Source: Dryomyza anilis
Lineage: Eukaryota > Arthropoda > Insecta > Diptera > Dryomyzidae
DNA length: 64,000 bases
Direction: 5' to 3'
Assembly: GCA_951804985.1 (NCBI GenBank)
Contig: OX638133.1
Location: 3,740,501-3,804,500, forward strand
This document shows, piece after piece, positions 58,901 to 64,000 of the stretch (positions are counted from its first letter, which is position 1; each line of letters opens with the position of its first letter). A program made the position numbers and the translations under genes. The notes below the pieces were generated by a model, which had not been told where the DNA came from, ran no database searches, and saw only the letters and a list, made by a program, of their open reading frames with translations.

Positions 58901-59339
58901 TATACTGAAGACCTACAAAGATCAGGAGGTAAGGCGTACGAAACGCGAATCTACGAAGCCCTCACTGGTCGGTGATTTTAGCAAAGCGGTGCGTGCCATT
59001 GATCCCAACAAGATCGAAGAGCGTTCGCGCATAGTCAAAAAGTTGCTCACACAATATCAAGATTTGCCGGAACAAGATCAGCAATCGGTGTTTGATATAC
59101 GCGATGATCTGTTGCAGGATTTGGTTTATTTGCGACAGCTAAAAGCGTCGCAGGATCAATTGCAGGAAAGGCGAAAACGTCTGATCGTCGAGAATCAGCT
59201 AAAGACGCTTGATTCGCAAATTATTGAAAACAGCGAAGAAAACTATTCACCGGCTTATGTTAAGCTGGCCAAAACGGCGGAACTCATAAGAGAGGTGGTG
59301 CCGGAAACCGTAACGGAGGCGAAGGAAGCACAAGCGTGA
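52987..59339 (+). CDS. Giant secreted repeat-rich proprotein (unrecognised family)
   Basis: Three exons join in frame: 52987-58481, 58537-58714 and 58779-59339 (stop TGA), giving about 2077 residues. Intron 1 (55 nt) uses a GC-AG donor (AAG|GCAAGT); intron 2 (64 nt) is GT-AG. I do not recognise the protein. Visible parts: signal peptide 1-21 (cleavage near TIA|VSD); helical region 24-90; four Asp/Lys-rich modules (91-318), the last three with four cysteines each; a charged region with many dibasic sites (KR at 637, 723, 769, 791, 884, 916, 978, 1012; another near 1947) of the proprotein-convertase type; Asn/Gln-rich zone about 1057-1335; Gly-Asp-His array 1555-1709; and a helical C-terminus about 1832-2077 with a CNNVC motif. 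It is probably secreted and cleaved into pieces. Metal or calcium binding is possible from the His/Asp content but not shown. Confidence 0.85.
57649..58113 (+). repeat. Coding minisatellite GGTGATCAT (Gly-Asp-His array)
   Basis: Roughly 50 tandem 9-bp units, mostly GGTGATCAT with GGTGAACAT and GGTGGACAT variants, encode Gly-Asp-His, Gly-Glu-His and Gly-Gly-His tripeptides. The right half is nearly pure GGTGATCAT, suggesting recent expansion. The unit length keeps the frame, so copy number can vary without breaking the protein. Open frames in other frames and on the minus strand are artefacts of the array. Confidence 0.95.
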
Positions 59340-59520
59340 AATTATTTTTATGAACTATTTTATTTTTGTATGTGAATTGTATTTAATGTGATTATTTATT
59401 AATGCTTATATCTTTTTTCGGTATTTTTGAAACGAATAACCATAGTTTCAGGAAAATAAAATACACGAGTTTTGTGCACACATCTTAGAGATTGTAGTTA
59501 ATGATGGATTATGATATGAT
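59340..59520 (+). other. 3' UTR of the proprotein gene with poly(A) signal
   Basis: AATAAA at 59455-59460, about 120 nt after the stop, is the best poly(A) signal. Confidence 0.6.
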
Positions 59521-60046
59521 TGATATCCACACTAAAAAAAAATGAAAGCCCGTCCGGAAATGAAAGATTTCTTCGATAGTCTCCGAACTAAAAATTCTAG
59601 ACAAATCGACGAAATGAGGAAAGGGTCTAAATTAACTGACGCCACTTGTCGAAAACTATTTGAATGAAATATTAACCACCATAATCCTTGCAACGATGTA
59701 TTATATTTGATGTTCAGACTTCAAATAACGAAGCTAGACGATAACATTATTTTTAAATACATTTTACAGCATTTAGTTCCGTCTACATTGTTATTCAGAC
59801 ATGTTATTGGCCATTAAGCGATTTAGGAACGCGCCTATATTGGAGTCATAAAGGATACTAATTTCTGAGTATTTTATGAACTCACTTAATCTCAGACTGT
59901 AGGAACGCTTTAGGAACTCTTTCAAATGAATCAAATAAAAACATAATATTAAAGAGTATTTAAGGAGCACTTAGAAAGGGAGACATAAAAATATCTTATG
60001 TATGCTGGGATCAGGAGCACTAACAAAAGCCTCTTTCTGTCATATT
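59521..60046. other. Intergenic sequence
   Basis: Nothing recognised. Confidence 0.4.
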
Positions 60047-60124
60047 TATGAATATTTGTACGTCAATGCAGCAAATAATTTAGTCGACTAGTTAATTTAC
60101 TACATTGACGTACAAATATTCATA
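60047..60124. repeat. 78-bp palindrome
   Basis: The left arm TATGAATATTTGTACGTCAA and the right arm TTGACGTACAAATATTCATA are perfectly complementary at the outside; the inner part has a few mismatches around a central GTCGAC. No loop is needed, so it can form a cruciform. Confidence 0.8.
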
Positions 60125-60632
60125 TTAGCAAACGGAATTTCTGATTTAACGAAGAATATCAAATGTTTTCATTAAAATAGTTATTTCCTTGCTGGATTGA
60201 TTAATGAATGCAATTAATATCAGTTGCTATATTTACGTCAATTATATTTTCTGTATATTGATTCATCATAGAAATTGTAGTTGGTTTGTTGTAGGTAATA
60301 GACCGAGAGGGACATGGTAATGTAGTTGGTACTACTATTTAAGAATCAGATAGTTCTTCTAAACCCGAAATATGTCCGAATAACAGAGATGACGGAAGTG
60401 GATTCTGACTGGATTTATGTCAGAATCCACAAAATTTATAAATTGTCGTAGTTTAATTAGGTACAGCATTTTTAACAAATTTAAATTATTTCGAAACAGA
60501 TAGGGAAATTCGTTCGTTGATTTAAAATGGAATATCCACATTGTAATATCGAGCGTCATTTTTAAACGAATTCTAGATATTAGAATCGAATCCATTTTAA
60601 TGTGGAATTGGAATAAAATACCCTCTACATCC
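60125..60632. other. Intergenic sequence
   Basis: No gene supported; the minus-strand frame at 60359-60667 has no family. Confidence 0.4.
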
Positions 60633-60704
60633 CTTACAGCACGAATATTGCTGCAATACTGCTGCAATGTTACTGCAAAATTATAGCAATATTCGTGTTG
60701 TAAG
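60633..60704. repeat. 72-nt hairpin (CTTACAGCACGAATATTGCT)
   Basis: Arms of about 24 nt with three or so mismatches (CTTACAGCACGAATATTGCT and AGCAATATTCGTGTTGTAAG) surround a loop with repeated CTGCAAT words. The size is compatible with a small TIR element or, less likely, a miRNA-like hairpin. Confidence 0.6.
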
Positions 60705-61760
60705 TGATATATTACAATTCCAAAATAAAATATACCTTAACCGTTTTCCCGATTTCAATAAGTTCTCTTTTTTGATTGTGCACTCAGACATGCCGTTTTT
60801 GTATAACAACAAAATCTGACTCTTGCGACACTTAAAAAATTACGCAGCGCCCAAAAGCAGGCAACGTTTTTGAATTTGAATGCTTTTGTTTCACAATATT
60901 TCCATGTGCACTGAATGAATGAACAAATTTGTGATTTCGAAATGAAACTTTGTAAAATTTTCACATATTCATTGATTTTAATGACACTCGAGCAATAGCA
61001 GCAGCAGCGACAGCAGTTGTTGAGTGTTGCCTGCGTTTAGTGGGTATGTTTAGTGAGTATAGGTTGAGGTGACGCAAAAAGTTATAGCGGCTGCTGACAG
61101 TTGCTGTTTTAATTATGTTTCGCATTGATTTAACGCAATTGTGTTTAATATTTTTGCAAACTAACTGCGCGCCCCCAACCAGGCTATATGTTGGGTGTTT
61201 TTCGTGTTCATTCATTTATGAACATCAAGGCATAGATTTGCATTTGTATGACGAAAACTTTGCTCATTGCGAACTGTTGTTTCGATTTTAATTTATTTCT
61301 ATGTGTGTGAAACAAATGCTATTAATGCGCCTTAGAATAGGCAACCTTTTAGCAAACATATTCGACGTTAATGTTTCCGTTATATTGTTCTGATTTGTGA
61401 GATCTGCGTTAACAAGAAAACTTTTAGCAAAATCAACAAAATTCTTTTTGCATTTTTTGAAATGTATCTGCATGAGCGAATTTTGTCTATACACAATGTA
61501 ATACTTTCTTAATGAAATTCGGAATTTTAATATTTCAAAAATCATCATGGGAAAGTCATTCAGAAATGACAATAATAGAAAAACTGCTGGTATTTCATGC
61601 TCAGCGTCAAATCCGTTGCTCCATTATTTTCTGCTCAATTTCATTGTTTTGACAAGCAGTCTTAAATCAGAAGAAGAAATGCCAGCAGAATGAGAAGAAG
61701 TTGAAGACAAAAACACATAGAGCAAAAGAACACGCAGGCAGACTGTGCGAATATGAGGAC
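60705..61760. other. Intergenic sequence
   Basis: No gene supported. AGCAGCAGCGACAGCAG is near 60998. Confidence 0.4.
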
Positions 61761-63165
61761 CAGGGGCGGACTGACCATATGAGCTAATAGCGCTTCTCTC
61801 CTTGGACTGGTCAATATATAATAACCAAACAGCGATTAAATGAATGTAGTAACATTTATTATGTATTTTCTTTGCAAATATGTAGTTTCTAGTTTTTTAA
61901 TACATTTGTATTTATTTGCATGGTATTAACTGCACAATGTATACGAAATTTGTTTTTGGACAAATTGCAGAAAATAGTTTCAAAAGACTACGCCCAGACT
62001 GAGGAATAATCATTTTGTAATTATGAAAGAATAAAACACTTACAAGAATGATTTATATAGAGGCCGATTTATGGATTTAAAAGTAAGTAAGCTCTTTGGG
62101 AAGCAACAAAAAAGTATCCAAAGATATGTGCATTTTTAAAAATATTGGGAAATCAAATTTTAAAGTTTGAAGTGCTTTAAAAATTAGCAAAATTTATATA
62201 TTTTTTCAATTTTTTCTGTTATTTTGGTTTATTTGTCAATTATTATAACTTATATAAAATATCTTTAGATTTAAACAACCTACTGAATTATAAATACGGA
62301 TTTTGTGAGGCTATATTCTGATCAAATCGCAAATATTTTTGTTTCTTATGCTATACTTATTGGTGCAAGATAAAATAGTGGTGTAAACGCATTAATTGTT
62401 TGCTTTTAAAGCATCTATCTATTGGCATCATTAATTAAAAATATTTTGTCAAACATTAATTTGCCATTTGTTATTTGCAGAAAAAAATGTTAAGTAAAAT
62501 ATTTTTAAATCATGATGTTCGATAGGTGCTTTAAAAGCAAACAATTAATGCCTTTACACCACTATTTTATCTTGCACCAATAAAAAATTATAGCATCTTG
62601 TCGTGCCAAAAGGGCGAATCTCTTCGTTTTTTTGCTATAACTCTTTAATGGTACAAGATAAAATAGTGATGTAAAGGTATTAACTGTTTGTTTTTAAAAA
62701 ACCTGTCGATCTGCATCATTAATTATAAATATTGTGCCAAAATTGCTTTCCAGCAAATAACAAATGGCAAATTAATGTTTGGCAAATTATTTTTAATTAA
62801 TGATGCTGATCGATAGGTGCTTTGAAAACAGACAATAAATGCTTGTACACTAATACTTTGTCTTACACCAATAAAAAGTTATGGCGAAAAAACGAGAAGA
62901 TTCGCCCTATTGGCATGACAAGATTTTCAATTTTTCAAATTCGCCCTTTTGGTTTGGCTTTTGTGGCTAGAAATATCCAACAAAATGACACGCGATTTTG
63001 GCACAGCATACTAGAGGATTCAATGTATCAGCATCCTGATACATTCAAAAATGTAAAAAAACGCAAATGTCAAAAATTGCACATTCACCTCTTTGGCAAT
63101 ATAGTGACGATAAATCATTTTAAAACATTGAATTCGAATAGCGATTTCTTCCAAATCCGCCCCTG
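61761..63165. mobile_element. Possible hAT-type non-autonomous element
   Basis: The ends CAGGGGCGGACT (61761-61772) and, in reverse complement, CAGGGGCGGATT (63165-63154) form an 11 of 12 bp inverted repeat of the type found in hAT elements. I do not see a matching 8-bp target duplication. The interior holds the palindromic block at 62125-63113. A 177-codon frame at 62822-63355 runs out through the right end and is not a gene. Confidence 0.4.
62125..63113. repeat. Second copy of the palindromic core of the 2.1 kb element
   Basis: Colinear with about 36381-37365 of the element at 35853-37953, from ATGTGCATTTTTAAAAAT to ATAGTGACGAT. It includes both internal palindromes and the CCAAAAGGGCGAAT motif. 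The outer arms with the CAGGGTGTTT ends are absent. Confidence 0.8.
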
Positions 63166-64000
63166 TTACGTACAGACAGCATGGACAGACAAACCGCAGG
63201 CCAAAACACACAATGCAATGAGGCTGACGAAGCGTCCAACATCGTCGAAACTCGCACCCTCCAAATGTCGGCACTGGTACCGCAAACTTTGTGTAAACAA
63301 GATAATATTCGACGACGAAAAGCCAAGAAAATCACACAAAACTAAAAAAAAATGAAAAACTCTTCAAAATCAAACCGAAGCACCGAAAACGAGAAGACGT
63401 CGGTCGTATCGGGGAAAATGCAAATTGTGTAGTATATTTGATGGATGGGGAAGACGTCTTCACACAATTGTCAGTAAAACTGCTTTGGCGGTAAAACAAA
63501 CCAACGAAGCACAAAAATAAACCAAAAAAAATCCATTCAACTCGAGTGAGAATAATGAAGAAAAAACATATTTGGACACAGGATATCGAATTACATGAGA
63601 AGAACTCAGCGCAGCGTCAATTCCAATGTCAAGCACTACGGAAAAGCACAATGAAATAAAAACCCAACCAACGAATGGCATAAGTGGTTGGTTGAGGAGC
63701 GCAGGACAAGCCGGAAATCCTAGCGGAAAACTTAATGAAACAACGTCATTCCAATGATTCACTGCTGCTGTGGCTTCTGAAATGATTGATCGCAGTCATC
63801 AATTTTCATGTTTATTATTGCTAAATGCGCAAGCGGTAGCATTTAATAAAGAACGTCTGTTCGAAGCGATTCTGGGTGGGTGGTTCAAGATTGTAAAGTG
63901 TCTCGGGGTAGATGTCGTGTTATATGAGACTTGTACAGCAAACTTATGGTATGTGGACTAGTTTAGGTATTAAATACTAGCTATTCTTGTACAAGTTATA
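63166..64000. other. Intergenic sequence to window end
   Basis: Short frames on both strands (60-100 codons) have no family and no splice or promoter context. No gene supported. Confidence 0.4.

Noticed and set aside
62822..63355. A 177-codon plus-strand frame
   Set aside because: It starts inside the palindromic core repeat and crosses the putative hAT end into unique DNA; no domain or start context.

Overview
This is an AT-rich eukaryotic window that fits a higher fly (Diptera, Cyclorrhapha, possibly a tephritid fruit fly). The evidence is short fly-type introns of about 55-65 nt, a recognisable dymeclin gene, TATA plus TCAGT-initiator promoters, a DD41D (rosa-type) mariner relative, tRNA-derived SINEs, non-LTR retrotransposon debris and many small inverted-repeat elements. 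The species call is inference. Most of the window is non-coding, and only a few protein genes are well supported.

Layout. 1-3040: the last three coding exons of dymeclin (+), preceded by an intronic minisatellite. 3.0-16.7 kb: repeats, namely two retroposon insertions, a Tourist-like MITE, two minisatellite blocks split by an interspersed element, a foldback-like element, a mariner relic nested in a MITE, and a SINE with clean target duplications. 16.7-30.9 kb: three tandem units, each with a single-exon secreted Kunitz inhibitor gene (-). The middle gene is a chimera of its neighbours: a 5.9 kb segment (18511-24418) is repeated at 24419-30349 with both junctions inside the Kunitz coding sequence, as expected from unequal crossing-over. 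31-49.2 kb: SINE copies, a solo-LTR-like promoter, a possible first exon of a secreted protein, a 2.1 kb nearly palindromic element, two more large minisatellites, and broken reverse-transcriptase fragments. 51.6-52.6 kb: a minus-strand reverse-transcriptase relic split by a full-length SINE. 52987-59339: a three-exon gene (+) for a secreted, repeat-rich proprotein of about 2077 residues that I do not recognise. 59.5-64 kb: palindromes, a second copy of the core of the 2.1 kb element, and a possible hAT-type element around it.

How the genes relate. The Kunitz genes share a promoter core and probably expression, with an Arg P1 residue that predicts trypsin-like protease targets. The large gene encodes an acidic, mostly disordered precursor with many dibasic cleavage sites, four Asp/Lys-rich modules (three with four cysteines each), an Asn/Gln-rich zone, a Gly-Asp-His array and a helical C-terminus. 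Dymeclin is a Golgi-associated housekeeping protein. I see no functional link between these loci. The strongest leads are the chimeric Kunitz gene and the giant proprotein.
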